Below are positions 44,290-54,027 of a DNA stretch of 64,000 nt, in pieces. Numbering within the stretch: position 1 is the stretch's first letter; each line of letters begins with the position of its first letter. The notes below the pieces were generated by a model. The model had not been told where the DNA came from. It did not search any database and saw only the letters and a program-made list of their open reading frames with translations. Origin of the DNA: CAWAYR01 sp050250875 (GTDB lineage Bacteria; Acidobacteriota; Vicinamibacteria; Vicinamibacterales; UBA2999); NCBI GenBank assembly GCA_050250875.1, contig JBFWNV010000001.1, forward strand, positions 1,116,001 to 1,180,000, written 5' to 3'. A program made the position numbers and the translations under genes.

Positions 44290-44336
44290 GATGCGCGCGG
44301 TCTCACTCGACGTGCCTCGTGGTACGCTCCTTGGCT

Positions 44337-44397
44337 CTAGCCGCTGGTCAACGAGCCGCTAAATTTCTAGCCGCTAGCCGCCAGCCCCTAGCCGCTT
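44337..44397. repeat. Short tandem repeat (CTAGCCG units)
   Basis: Units of CTAGCCG and near variants (CTAGCCG, CCAGCCC, GAGCCGCT) run up to the base before the aminotransferase ATG at 44398. It is a third example of a simple 7-8-bp repeat immediately ahead of a start codon, with its own unit sequence. Confidence 0.65.
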
Positions 44398-45588
44398 ATG
44401 GGTGCATTCCTCGATTCCGTCCCGATGTCCGGCATCGTCAAGATCCGCGACATGATGTTCACCGTCAAGAACCCCTTCCGCCTCGATCAGGGCGACGTCA
44501 GCTTCGACGCCCCCGACAGCGTCAAGGAGGGCTTCCTCAAGGCGGTGCGCGAGAACCACACGCACTACCTGCCGACCACCGGACTGCCGCGCCTGCGCCA
44601 GCTGGCCGCGCAGAAACTGCGCGACAAGAACCACGTGCCGGTGGAAAACGACGACGAGGTCATCATCACCAACGGCGGCATCCACGGGCTGTTCGCCGTG
44701 TTCCACGCCCTGCTCGAGCCGGGCGACGAGGTGATCCTCCCCGATCCGCAGTGGCCGCCGACGATGGCGATCATCCAGTGGGGCGGCGGCGTGGCGAAGC
44801 AGGTGCCGCTGCACGAGTCGCTGGCGTTCCGCTGGGACCTCGACGAGCTCGAGCGGGCGATCACGCCGAAGACGAAGATCCTCTACCTGAACTCGCCGAA
44901 CAACCCCAGCGGCGGCAGCCTGACCCGCGCCGACCTCGAGCGCATCGCCGCCATCGCCCGCGAGCGCAACCTGTGGGTGGTCTCCGACGAAGCCTACGAG
45001 GACGTGCTCTTCAACGCCGAGCACATCAGCATCGCCTCGCTGCCGGGGATGTACGAACGCACCATCCCCTGCTACACGCTCAGCAAGTCGTACGCGATGA
45101 CCGGCGTGCGGGTGGGCTACTTCGCCATGAAGGACGCGAAGATGCGCGCCCGGGCGGTGAAGCTGGTGCTCTACACCGCCAGCAACGTCAGCTCGATCGC
45201 GCAGTACGGCGCCATCGGCGCCCTCGAAGGCTCGCAGCAGTGCCTGGCCGACTTCCGTACCGAGCTCAAGGCCCGCCGCGACCTGTTCTACGCCGGCATC
45301 CGCGACGTCGCGCCGCAGGTGTTCTCGGGCAATCCGCCGGAGGGCGCCTTCTACGCCTTCCTGAAGATCAACCCCGACTGGGCCCGCGAGATGCATCTCG
45401 ATCGCACCGAGTCGCTGTCGTGGGCGGTGGTCGAGTACCTGATCAAGCAGGCCCGCATCGGCTGCGTGCCCGGCCAGGACTTCGGCCCGCAGAGCGAGGG
45501 CTACGTCCGCTTCTGCACGGCGCGCAGCCGCGAAGAGCTGACCGGCGCGCTCGAGTCGATGCGCGTGGCGCTGGGCGCCACGGTCTAG
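44398..45588 (+). CDS. Class I/II PLP-dependent aminotransferase
   Basis: 396 residues. The PLP lysine is K230 in TLSKSYAMTGVRVGY. NSPNNPSGG (155-163) and SDEAYEDV with D187 are the other cofactor contacts, and the C-terminal arginine region is YVRFCTARS. The fold-type I aspartate aminotransferase-like family acts on many amino acids; no neighbour shows the substrate. The start codon follows a tandem repeat directly, so no usual ribosome site is visible. Confidence 0.92.
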   Translation: MGAFLDSVPMSGIVKIRDMMFTVKNPFRLDQGDVSFDAPDSVKEGFLKAVRENHTHYLPTTGLPRLRQLAAQKLRDKNHVPVENDDEVIITNGGIHGLFAVFHALLEPGDEVILPDPQWPPTMAIIQWGGGVAKQVPLHESLAFRWDLDELERAITPKTKILYLNSPNNPSGGSLTRADLERIAAIARERNLWVVSDEAYEDVLFNAEHISIASLPGMYERTIPCYTLSKSYAMTGVRVGYFAMKDAKMRARAVKLVLYTASNVSSIAQYGAIGALEGSQQCLADFRTELKARRDLFYAGIRDVAPQVFSGNPPEGAFYAFLKINPDWAREMHLDRTESLSWAVVEYLIKQARIGCVPGQDFGPQSEGYVRFCTARSREELTGALESMRVALGATV

Positions 45589-45618
45589 CGGCGGCCGGGT
45601 CGGGCCCGACGCGAGCCG

Positions 45619-47430
45619 TCACTGCACCACGACCGGCATGGGGTTGGCGGCGGCGGCGCCGCTGGCCACGCCGGCCGTCACCCAGTGGCCGTCGAGGTCC
45701 TCGAACTGCGCCACGATCCAGTACGTGGCGCCAGAGTCGATCGTCCGCGGCAGCTTCAGGTTGCAGTGCTGGCGGCCGCCCGCCTGCGCCTTGCACGACG
45801 TCTCGGCCAGCGCGTCGGCGACCGGTGACAGCGCGCTCGGCAGGAGCAGCACCCGGGCTTCGGCCACCGGCTGCGTCAGCGTGAATTTCACCGGCACCAT
45901 GCGGCCGGCGTTCAACACGGCGGTCGTCAGCGGCTCCTGGAAGCCGGTCATCGCCACGGTGCGCACGAACGTGCCGGTCACCGTGTAGTGCCCGAGTGAA
46001 GCGTAGGTGGTGTAGTTGACCGGGTTGGCACTGGCCCGAACGCGCAGGTAGTGCTGGGTGAGCGGCAGATCGGCGGCCAGGGTCGCCGCGGTCTGCTCGA
46101 GGTCGTCCACCGACGCCACCACTACGCCCTGGGCGTTCAGGATCTCCGCGGCGACGTCGAGGTTGCCGCCGTCGGTCTGCTCGCCGGCGCGGAACGGCGT
46201 GATCTCGATGCGCACGTCGTTGGCGATCGGCAGCGCGAAGACGTCCACGTCGCCGTGCACGGCGATGGCGCCGCTGGTCGGCGGCGTGAGAGGCTGCGCG
46301 CCCCCGATGGTGTCGGCGTGGTCGTCGGCGCGGTAGCCGAGCTTGCCGGCGATGATCGCCAGGTCGTCCTGCAGGCCGGTTCCGGCCACGCCGGCGTAGG
46401 AGGGGTTGATCGCCCCCGGATACTCACCGCGGCTCCACTGGCTGACGTTGCGCGCCTGCGGATCGCCCATGATCGGACCCCAGCTCGTGGCGCCGCTGCC
46501 GTGGCCCCCGTAGTACTCGATGTCGAAGCCGAGCGGACTGCGCACGCCGTCGTGGAGCAGACCGAACATGTGCCCGCATTCCTGCGAGATCGTGTCGGCG
46601 ATGTCGTCGTGGTTGGTGGCGCCCCAGACGCCCCAGAAGGTGAACGTGGGCGTGCGGAAGCCGAACGGCACGTATTGGAGGGTGAAGAGCGAGATGCCGC
46701 CGACGCCGTTGGGCAGGCCCAGGTCGGTCGGCCGGTCGCCGACGATGGCCCAGAGAACGCGGCCGCCGATCTCGGCCGGACGCTCCGTGGTGACGTCCAT
46801 GTCGAACGGCAGCCAGTCCTCGGCGACCCGTCCCCAGATCCGTGAGACGACGGCCTGTTCCTCGGCCGTGAACGTCGTCGGGTCGGTATCGATGGTGAGG
46901 GCGCCGGTGATCTTGTTGTTCATGGACGTCGGCCAGAAGGTGTTGCGCACGAACTCGCCGTCGACGTCGATGTAGAGCGTCCACGGCGCACCCGGTCGCG
47001 AGTGGTGGATGGGCAGCCCGTTAGCCTGCAGGAACAGCGGCGTCGGGGGCGGGCCGGTCGGGGCCGGCGGCTCGGTCTCGGGCTCGCCGCCGCCCGGACC
47101 GGCCTCGTGCTCCATCACGTCCACGAACATCAGCTGGCCCTCGTCGTCCACCCACAGGGCGTCGTCGCTGGCCAGGACGGCCGCCGCCGCCTCGACGTCG
47201 ATCCCACGGTCGCGGACCCGCGGGCCCAGGTCGCCCTGCAACGCCTCGATGGCGTCGCGGCCATGCCGGGCGCCGGGAACCGGCGCCGCCTGCTCGGCCC
47301 GGGCCTTCCGCCCCCGTTCCCCTGGCTGCGACTGGCCGAGGCCGCGGCCCTGACCCGACAGCGGCGCGGTCAGCGCCACGGCCATTCCGAGCGACCAGGC
47401 GGCGAGTGCAACACGGGATCGGCGAGCCAT
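45619..47430 (-). CDS. Secreted metzincin-like protein with altered zinc motif, PPC domain
   Basis: 603 residues from ATG 47430, with a signal peptide ending around LSGQG. A proline-rich linker (about 105-125) leads to a metzincin-like domain. The expected HExxHxxGxxHD reads QECGHMFGLLHDG: the first zinc histidine is glutamine (codon CAG on the coding strand), the glutamate and other two ligands remain. A PPC-like beta domain (about 370-485) and a C-terminal beta domain follow. It may be an inactive or modified protease. The neighbouring genes give no clue. Confidence 0.78.
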   Translation of the reverse strand: MARRSRVALAAWSLGMAVALTAPLSGQGRGLGQSQPGERGRKARAEQAAPVPGARHGRDAIEALQGDLGPRVRDRGIDVEAAAAVLASDDALWVDDEGQLMFVDVMEHEAGPGGGEPETEPPAPTGPPPTPLFLQANGLPIHHSRPGAPWTLYIDVDGEFVRNTFWPTSMNNKITGALTIDTDPTTFTAEEQAVVSRIWGRVAEDWLPFDMDVTTERPAEIGGRVLWAIVGDRPTDLGLPNGVGGISLFTLQYVPFGFRTPTFTFWGVWGATNHDDIADTISQECGHMFGLLHDGVRSPLGFDIEYYGGHGSGATSWGPIMGDPQARNVSQWSRGEYPGAINPSYAGVAGTGLQDDLAIIAGKLGYRADDHADTIGGAQPLTPPTSGAIAVHGDVDVFALPIANDVRIEITPFRAGEQTDGGNLDVAAEILNAQGVVVASVDDLEQTAATLAADLPLTQHYLRVRASANPVNYTTYASLGHYTVTGTFVRTVAMTGFQEPLTTAVLNAGRMVPVKFTLTQPVAEARVLLLPSALSPVADALAETSCKAQAGGRQHCNLKLPRTIDSGATYWIVAQFEDLDGHWVTAGVASGAAAANPMPVVVQ

Positions 47431-47532
47431 CGGACCTCCATGGCGCCGAAACGGCGCCCCTCGATGAGATGAGAGGCGCCACCCCGCCGCGTTGCTCACC
47501 GGGCCGCCCGCCGGTGGCACAATCGACGGGTC

Positions 47533-48705
47533 TTGGCCACGTTCTCCGAGCGTCCGGGTGCAGGAATGCGCACCGGCGACGCGCCGATCGGGTCGGGCCG
47601 GATCCTCTTCGTCGACCTGGCCCGCGCCCTGGCCGTGCTGCTGATGGTGCAGGGCCACACCATCGACGCCCTGCTCCACCCCGACTTCCGCACCAGCCTG
47701 CAGTACAACGCCTGGCTCTACCTGCGCGGCTTGACGTCGTGCACGTTCCTGTTCCTGTCGGGGGCCGCCTTCAGCCTCACCGCGCAGCGCCACTGGGACG
47801 ACCAGCGGCGGCTGTCGCGCCGGGCGGTGAAGCGCATCCGGCGCCTGGCGTTCTTCCTCGCCCTCGGCTACTTCGTGCGCTTCCCGATGGGCAAGTTCGC
47901 GCATCTGCCGTACGCCACCGACGAACGCTGGCGATCGTTTCTCGCGGTGGACGTGCTGCAGAACGTCGCCTTCACGCTGCTGGTGCTGCAGGCGCTCATC
48001 TGGGCGACCCGCCGACCGCGGACCTTCGCCGTGGTCTGCGCGTGGGTCGCCGGCGTGATCGTCGGCCTGACCCCGGTGGTGCACGGCGTGGACTTCAGCC
48101 CCTGGCTGCCGCTGTGGGTGGCGGCGTATCTCAACCACGAGACCGGGTCGCTGTTCCCGCTGTTCCCGTGGGCCGGATTCACGCTGCTCGGCGCCACTTT
48201 CGGCGTCACTGCCGGCCCCTGGGCGACGCGCGATCACCTGGCGCCGCTGGCCCGCGGCCTGTTCCTGACCGGCGCCGCGCTGGCCGTCGGCGCGGCGCTG
48301 GCCGGCGAGTACGGCTGGTTCGCCTACGGTCATCACGACTGGTGGCGGGCGAGCCCGCTGTCGTTCGTGCAGCGGCTCGGCTCGGTGTTGCTGCTGCTGT
48401 CGGTCGTCGCGGCGATCGGCAACTACGTGACCCGGCTCACGCCGCCGCTGCAGGGTCTCGCCGAGGAGTCGCTGCTGGTCTACGCCGTGCACGTCGCGCT
48501 GCTCTACGGCTCGCTGTGGACGGTCGGCCTCGGCCCGCGCCTCGGGCCGCAGCCACCCGGTGCGGTGCTGATGTGGGTGATCGTGATGCTGGCGGCGATG
48601 ACGCTGCTGGCGCTGGTCTGGAACTTCGTACAGCGGGTGCATCCACGGCTGGCGGTGGCGTGCCGCCTGGTCACGCTGGCCGTACTCGTCTATCCCTTGA
48701 TCTGA
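47533..48705 (+). CDS. DUF1624/acyltransferase-like multi-pass membrane protein
   Basis: 390 residues from TTG 47533; ATG 47566 is an equally likely start, 11 residues shorter. It has about ten hydrophobic helices. The N-terminal pattern FVDLARALAVLLMVQGHTIDALL, with a conserved histidine, and LFLSGAAFSLTA match the DUF1624/HGSNAT-like family of membrane acetyl- or acyltransferases that modify sugars or glycans. It is divergent from the metzincin-like gene. Substrate unknown. Confidence 0.82.
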   Translation: MATFSERPGAGMRTGDAPIGSGRILFVDLARALAVLLMVQGHTIDALLHPDFRTSLQYNAWLYLRGLTSCTFLFLSGAAFSLTAQRHWDDQRRLSRRAVKRIRRLAFFLALGYFVRFPMGKFAHLPYATDERWRSFLAVDVLQNVAFTLLVLQALIWATRRPRTFAVVCAWVAGVIVGLTPVVHGVDFSPWLPLWVAAYLNHETGSLFPLFPWAGFTLLGATFGVTAGPWATRDHLAPLARGLFLTGAALAVGAALAGEYGWFAYGHHDWWRASPLSFVQRLGSVLLLLSVVAAIGNYVTRLTPPLQGLAEESLLVYAVHVALLYGSLWTVGLGPRLGPQPPGAVLMWVIVMLAAMTLLALVWNFVQRVHPRLAVACRLVTLAVLVYPLI

Positions 48706-48817
48706 GTGCTGCGGGCAAGGGCCTCGCCCCGGCTGCACGCAAACACCACCCCGACCCGACTGTGGCGGGCATGCAGACTGGACCGGCGGGTGCCCCTCGG
48801 CACATGCTGACGAGGCG

Positions 48818-49285
48818 ATGACCAGCGAGTACACCATCCGCCCCGCCACGACCGCCGACATCGACGTGCTGGTCAGCTTCACGCTGGCCGAGGCGCGCGA
48901 CGCCGAGCGCCGCACCCTCGACGGCGAAGGCGCCCGGCGCGGCGTGCGCGGCGCCTTCGACTCGCCGCCGCGGGCGACCTACTGGGTGGCCCAGACCGGC
49001 GCCGGACGGGTCGTCGGCAGCATGTCGGTGGTGACCGAGTGGAGCAACTTCCTGGGCGGTGACTACTGGTGGATCCAGAGCCTGTACATCCTGCCCGAGC
49101 ACCGCGGGCAGGGGTTGGTGGACAAGATGCTGGCGCACCTGTCGGCGCAGGCGACCGCGGCCGGCGCCCTCGACCTTCGGCTCTACGGCTACAACACCAA
49201 CGAGCGGGCGCTGCGCGCCTACCAGCGCTGCGGCTTCGGCGTCTCGCCGTACATCATGCTGACCAAGCCGCTGCGCGGGCGCTGA
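48818..49285 (+). CDS. GNAT family N-acetyltransferase
   Basis: 155 residues. The acetyl-CoA-binding motif A is WIQSLYILPEHRGQGLVDKMLAHL (R-G-Q-G), and the C-terminal LYGYNTNERALRAYQRCGF is motif B. N-terminal YTIRPATTADIDVLVSF is typical. The substrate cannot be told from sequence. It converges on the response regulator gene with 7 bp between stops. Confidence 0.9.
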   Translation: MTSEYTIRPATTADIDVLVSFTLAEARDAERRTLDGEGARRGVRGAFDSPPRATYWVAQTGAGRVVGSMSVVTEWSNFLGGDYWWIQSLYILPEHRGQGLVDKMLAHLSAQATAAGALDLRLYGYNTNERALRAYQRCGFGVSPYIMLTKPLRGR

Positions 49286-49292
49286 GCGGCGG

Positions 49293-49988
49293 TTACGCCA
49301 GCCCTCCGGTCAGGGATCGCCAGCTGCTGGTGGTCGCCAGACGGCAGCCTGAGGCGTCGCCGAGCAGGTAACGCGGCCGGGCGGCATCGGGCTCGATCTT
49401 CAGCCGCAGCCGGGCGACCGCCCGCTCGGCCACGGACAGCAGGGCGGGCTCGGGACACCCCCACACCTCGCGCAGCAGTTCGCCGAGCGCCACGGTCTCC
49501 GGCTCCCGCTCGGCCAGGTACTGCAGCAGATCGAACTCCCGGCGCGTGAGGTTCACCGGCCGATTCGGCGAGTCGGCGCGCCGGGCACCGAAGTCGACCA
49601 CGATCGACCCGAACGTGACCCGCCGCACCGCCGACGAGGCGGCGCGCAGCCGCGCCCGGATTCGCGCGACCAGGTCGTCGATCCGGAACGGCTTGCAGAG
49701 GCAGTCGTCGGCGGGGACGCCGGGCCAGCCCGCATCGTCGCCGAGCCGCCTGGCGGTGAGCAGCAGCAGCGGCGTCCGGCCGCGCGACCGCCAGGCCCTG
49801 GCGGCGGCGTCGAGGCCCGGCGACGCCGCGTCCACCACCACCAGGTCGGGGCGGTCGGCCTCGAACCGCCGCGCCGCCATCGGGCCACTGGTCGCCCACG
49901 ACACGTCGAAGCCTTCGGCCGTCAGGCTGTCGCACAGCACGCGTGCCAGTGCGGCGTCGTCCTCGACGACCAGCAGTTGCCGTCGCAT
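49293..49988 (-). CDS. OmpR-type response regulator, no adjacent kinase
   Basis: 231 residues. The receiver domain has the acidic pair D10/D11, phospho-acceptor D53 and K99. The C-terminal winged helix (about 130-225) has the OmpR pattern VNLTRREFDLLQYLAERE. Around D53 the text is DAASPG rather than the usual DxxLPG, and the receiver is short of the standard T/S-Y/F pair by eye. No histidine kinase gene is adjacent. It lies downstream of the TonB-receptor cluster on the same strand, 61 bp from it. Confidence 0.88.
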   Translation of the reverse strand: MRRQLLVVEDDAALARVLCDSLTAEGFDVSWATSGPMAARRFEADRPDLVVVDAASPGLDAAARAWRSRGRTPLLLLTARRLGDDAGWPGVPADDCLCKPFRIDDLVARIRARLRAASSAVRRVTFGSIVVDFGARRADSPNRPVNLTRREFDLLQYLAEREPETVALGELLREVWGCPEPALLSVAERAVARLRLKIEPDAARPRYLLGDASGCRLATTSSWRSLTGGLA

Positions 49989-50049
49989 CGCGTCCTCGGT
50001 CGCACCCGTCGATCGCCCGATCCGCGTCCGGCCGGGGGAGACCCGCCCC

Positions 50050-52911
50050 TCAGAAGGTGAACCGCCCGCCCCACTGCACCTGCCGGGCGTCCCTGGCCCC
50101 CGTGCGCAGCAGGAAGGCCGCCGCGCTCATGTTGCCGGTGCCGCCGGTCAGGGTGGTGTAGTTGGTGGCGTTGTAGGCCTCCAGGAACACCTCGAACCGC
50201 CGCGTCGCCCCGAGGTCGATCCGCTTGGTCAGCCGCAGGTCGGTGGTGATGATCGGGTTCGGCTTCAGCAGGTCCTTGCTGATCGGCGCCTGATTGCGGC
50301 TGGCGCGGAAGGCGTTGATGATCGCCAGCTGGCCGTCGACGTCGCCGCGACCGACGGTCGGGGGCAGCCCGGCCGGGCGATCGTTCTGCGTGTTCAGATC
50401 GCCGTCGAGGTCGATGCCGGCGCTGACGCCCAGCGGCCCGCCGCTGATGGCGCGGAACACGCCGCTCAGCTGGATGCCCCAGGGCAACGACGTCGAGGCC
50501 GCCACGCTCAGGTTGTGCGGCGTGTCGGTCGGGTTGTCGCCCTTCTCCCGCGGCGTGCGATCGGTGCCGCGATAGGTGCTGTAGAAGGTCACGCCGTCGA
50601 GCGTGCTCTTCGAGAAGGCGTAGGACACCTGCAGGCTGTCGGTGCCGCGGACCCTGGTGCGCAGCTGAACCTCCAGTGCGTCGTACCACGACTCCGAGAA
50701 GTTGGTGAGCACGCCGACCTGGCTGAAGTTGGGCACCGGCCGCGGGTTGCTGGCGCTGATCGCGCCGCTCGCCGGCAGGTTGAGGTCGGTCGTCCCGAGC
50801 TGGTTCTTGCCGACGTTGTGCACGTAGTCGACGTCGAGCGAGGTCACGCCGTTGATCTGCCAGCCGATCCCGGCGGTGGTGTTGACCGAATAGGGGAGGA
50901 CGTAGTCGTCGGAGATCAGGTAGAGACTGCGCACGCCGCCGGTGCGGGCGTACTCGTCGAGCGTCCGGCCGCCGAGCACGGCTTCGATGTTCGGGAAGTT
51001 GCGCAGCAGCTGCGGATCGGTGATGCGCACGGCGAAGCCGAGGGTCTTGTCCATCGACGTCTGCTGCAGCCACGGCCGGTTGCGGGTCACGTACATCCCG
51101 GTCGCGGCGCGCGCCACCAGCGTGCCGTTGCCGCGGATGTCGTAGGTGGCGCCGAACCGCGGCTGCAGGTTGTTGGTGTCGTTGCCCCGGTCGGCGCCGA
51201 CGAAGCGCTCGATGCCGGCGTAGAGGGGATTGGCGAGCAGATCGCGATAGAAGTCGTTCTGCCGCAGGTTGGTGTCGAGGTCGTAGCGCAGGCCGAGGTT
51301 GAGCCGCAGCCGGTCGCCGATGCGCCAGTCGTCCTGCACGAACAGCGCGATCTGGTTCGACGAGAAGTTGTAGTTGCCCGGCGTCTGCATCACGAACGTG
51401 AACGGCCACGTGCTCGGCACGTTCGGGTTGAACGCCGCGTCGGTGGTGAACGAGAAGGCGCCGTGCTCGTTGAAGTGCGCCTCGAAGTTGCTCGACGCCC
51501 GGGTGAACTCGCCGCCGATCTTGATGTCGTGACGCGGCGTGTTGATGTAGAAGGTGTTGAAGAAGCTGCCGATCTTGCGCGGGAAGTACTGCGGCGCGAC
51601 GCCGTTCTGGCCGAACGAGTACGACGGCCGGGAGATCTGCAGCTCGAAGTTGGTCGGCTCGGTGAACAGGTTGTGGTCGAGATAGTGGACGCGAACCGTG
51701 TTGACCATGTTCTGCTTCAGCACCCAGTTGTGTTCGCCGACGATGCTGTGCGAGGTGCTGTTGTCGACGATCGACGACGAGGCGTTGGCCGGCCCGCCGC
51801 TGGGGGTGTACTGCTTGTCGAAGGCGTAGCGGACGAACGTCGACTGGCGATCGGTGAAGCGGTGATCGGCCCGCAGGTTGGCCATGTGCTCGGTCTGCTT
51901 GAAGGGGTAGTTGCCGTTCTGCTGCCCGGCGAAGGGATTGCTCGGCGGCAGCGAGACGATCGCCGCCCGTTCGATGCCGAGGAACTCGTAGGCGCCGAAG
52001 TAGTGGCTGCGGTTCACGGCGATCGGGCCGCCGGTGGTGCCGCCGAGGCGGTACTGCTGGAACGGCGGTATGCTCGCCGCCTTGGCGTTGCGGGCGTTCA
52101 GCGACTTGTCGCGGCCGAAATAGTAGCCGGTGCCGGAGTAGGCGTTGTTGCCCGACTTCGAGACCACGTTGACGACGGCGTTGAGGGCCGCGCCGTACTG
52201 CGCGTCGAACTGGTTGCGGAAGACCTTGAACTCCTGCACCGCGTCCTGCGGCATGTTGATGACCGGGCTGCCCCAGGTCGAGTCGTCGACGGCACCGCCG
52301 TCGATGACGGTGGTGTAGCCGTTGCGCTGGTCGGCGAGGCCGCCGAACTTGGTGACCGCGAAGCGGCTGTTGACGCCGGTCAGCGGAGCGGCGCCCGGCA
52401 GCAGCTGCGCCAGCACCAGGAAGTTGCGGTCGAGCACCGGCAGCGCCGCCAGCTGCTCCCCGACGATGACCGACTGCGGCTGCGCCTTCGACACCTCGAC
52501 CAGCGGGCTCTCGCCGGTGACGATGACGTTTTCGCTCAGGGTGGCGACGCTCATCGTGATGTTGAGCGTGGTGTTGGCACCGACGAACAGCGTCACGTTG
52601 CGGCGGTATTCGCCGAAGCCGGCCAGTTCGGCGACCACCGAGTACGGGCCAGGCTGCAGGTTGACGGCGCGATAGTTGCCTTCGGGCCCGGTGACCTGCA
52701 CCTGCGAGGCGCCGGTGTTGGTGTTGGTGATCGTCACCGTCACGCCGGGCAAAGCGCCCTGGGTGTCGTCGGTGACGACGCCGCCGATCGCCGCGCCGCC
52801 CTGTGCGGCGGCGGTGCCGGGACAGGCCAGCCCGGCGACCAGGCCGAGGGCGGCCAGCGCGATGCCGAGATGCGGCCAGCGAACGGTCTGGAAACGAAGT
52901 AAGTCGGTCAT
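50050..52911 (-). CDS. TonB-dependent receptor with carboxypeptidase-regulatory-like domain
   Basis: 953 residues from ATG 52911; the signal peptide ends in AAAQG. A beta-sandwich domain (about 40-125) with GVVTDDTQGALPGVTVTITN opens the protein, then a plug (about 130-260; VIDGGAVDDSTWG, FKVFRNQFDAQYG) and a 22-strand-like barrel ending in the aromatic RFTF. This is the OmpA-related/Oar-like type common in Acidobacteria. It imports large substrates across the outer membrane. It follows a penicillin acylase-like gene and a polysaccharide deacetylase gene on the same strand, so they may process its substrate. Confidence 0.93.
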   Translation of the reverse strand: MTDLLRFQTVRWPHLGIALAALGLVAGLACPGTAAAQGGAAIGGVVTDDTQGALPGVTVTITNTNTGASQVQVTGPEGNYRAVNLQPGPYSVVAELAGFGEYRRNVTLFVGANTTLNITMSVATLSENVIVTGESPLVEVSKAQPQSVIVGEQLAALPVLDRNFLVLAQLLPGAAPLTGVNSRFAVTKFGGLADQRNGYTTVIDGGAVDDSTWGSPVINMPQDAVQEFKVFRNQFDAQYGAALNAVVNVVSKSGNNAYSGTGYYFGRDKSLNARNAKAASIPPFQQYRLGGTTGGPIAVNRSHYFGAYEFLGIERAAIVSLPPSNPFAGQQNGNYPFKQTEHMANLRADHRFTDRQSTFVRYAFDKQYTPSGGPANASSSIVDNSTSHSIVGEHNWVLKQNMVNTVRVHYLDHNLFTEPTNFELQISRPSYSFGQNGVAPQYFPRKIGSFFNTFYINTPRHDIKIGGEFTRASSNFEAHFNEHGAFSFTTDAAFNPNVPSTWPFTFVMQTPGNYNFSSNQIALFVQDDWRIGDRLRLNLGLRYDLDTNLRQNDFYRDLLANPLYAGIERFVGADRGNDTNNLQPRFGATYDIRGNGTLVARAATGMYVTRNRPWLQQTSMDKTLGFAVRITDPQLLRNFPNIEAVLGGRTLDEYARTGGVRSLYLISDDYVLPYSVNTTAGIGWQINGVTSLDVDYVHNVGKNQLGTTDLNLPASGAISASNPRPVPNFSQVGVLTNFSESWYDALEVQLRTRVRGTDSLQVSYAFSKSTLDGVTFYSTYRGTDRTPREKGDNPTDTPHNLSVAASTSLPWGIQLSGVFRAISGGPLGVSAGIDLDGDLNTQNDRPAGLPPTVGRGDVDGQLAIINAFRASRNQAPISKDLLKPNPIITTDLRLTKRIDLGATRRFEVFLEAYNATNYTTLTGGTGNMSAAAFLLRTGARDARQVQWGGRFTF

Positions 52912-53003
52912 GGTGCCTGTCCTGCCTGTCGCCCGTGTTCGGGTCCTCCGTCGCGGTCCCCGGGCCCGGACCGCAAGTCGGCGGCGTCGCGTGTCGACGC
53001 GCT

Positions 53004-54002
53004 CTACCGGCTGGTCGTGGCCGTCGGCTTGACGTGATTGGCGATCTGCTCGGCGGTGGCGAACCACACGCCGGGCTTGCTCTTCATGTAGGCCACCAGC
53101 TTCTCCAGGTGCACCATGCGCGAGCGCCGGCCGACGACGTGGGGATGGAAGGTGAGCATCACCATGCCGCCCTCGCGGTAGCCGAGATCGAACTCGTCCT
53201 GGTAGACCTTGAAGATGGCCTCGGGCGACGGCAGCGCCCCGGTGCGTCCGAAGTACGGGGCGTCGTCGAGGATCCACGACACCGGCAGTTCGACGAGGCC
53301 GGTATCCTGGCCGTTGGCGGTCAGCAGATACGGCTGGTCCATCGCCATCAGGCTGCTGTCGTACAGGAGGTTGGCCTTGCGCAGGATGTCCATCGTGTGG
53401 TGGCTGAACGCCCAGGCGCCGGCCCGGTAGCCGACGGGCCGTTTGCCGGTCACCTTGGTGAAGTAGTCGATCTGCTGGGTGAACAGCCGCTGCTCCTCGC
53501 GCGCGTCGTTCAGCGCCGGCAGGCTCTCGTGGATCCAGCCGTGCAGGCCGATCTCGTGGCGGCCCGACTTCATGATGGCCGGCACCATCTCGGGCGCGAG
53601 GATGGCGCTCACCGCCGGGATGTAGAAGCTCGCCGGCAGCTTCTCGCGATCGAGCATCGCGAGAATGCGCGGCAGGCCCTCCTTGGCGCCGTACTCGGTC
53701 TCCGACATCGGCGAGGGCAGCGGCGCCGGGTCACGCGCCATCAGCGGCGACTCGTTGTCGATGTCGAAGCTGAGACAGACCGCCACCTTGGCGTTGTTCG
53801 GCCACGCCTTGAGCAGCGGACGCCCGGCGCGTACTTCGGCGGCGGCGGTCCGCAGATCGGCTTCGGATCGCGTGATGCCCGGCAACGCGCCGGGGCCCTG
53901 CGCCGCCGGCGGCTGCTGCCCGTGGACGAGCGCGGCGGGCGCCACGGCGATGGCCAGAGCGATCGCCAGGCGACCGGAAAGGACTGATGTCGGATGTGGC
54001 AT
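53004..54002 (-). CDS. Polysaccharide deacetylase family protein, secreted
   Basis: 332 residues with a signal peptide ending in VHGQQ. NodB-homology metal triad: D82 in FDIDNES, H154 and H158 in HEIGLHGWIHES, plus the GYRAGAWAFS motif and LTFHPHVVGRRSR near the end. The enlarged pattern with LMARDPAP resembles PuuE/allantoinase-like cyclic-amide deacetylases as well as chitin-type enzymes, so the substrate is open. It lies between the penicillin acylase and TonB receptor genes. Confidence 0.88.
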   Translation of the reverse strand: MPHPTSVLSGRLAIALAIAVAPAALVHGQQPPAAQGPGALPGITRSEADLRTAAAEVRAGRPLLKAWPNNAKVAVCLSFDIDNESPLMARDPAPLPSPMSETEYGAKEGLPRILAMLDREKLPASFYIPAVSAILAPEMVPAIMKSGRHEIGLHGWIHESLPALNDAREEQRLFTQQIDYFTKVTGKRPVGYRAGAWAFSHHTMDILRKANLLYDSSLMAMDQPYLLTANGQDTGLVELPVSWILDDAPYFGRTGALPSPEAIFKVYQDEFDLGYREGGMVMLTFHPHVVGRRSRMVHLEKLVAYMKSKPGVWFATAEQIANHVKPTATTSR

Positions 54003-54027
54003 GGGCCGCTCCAGGAAAGACGTGGCT

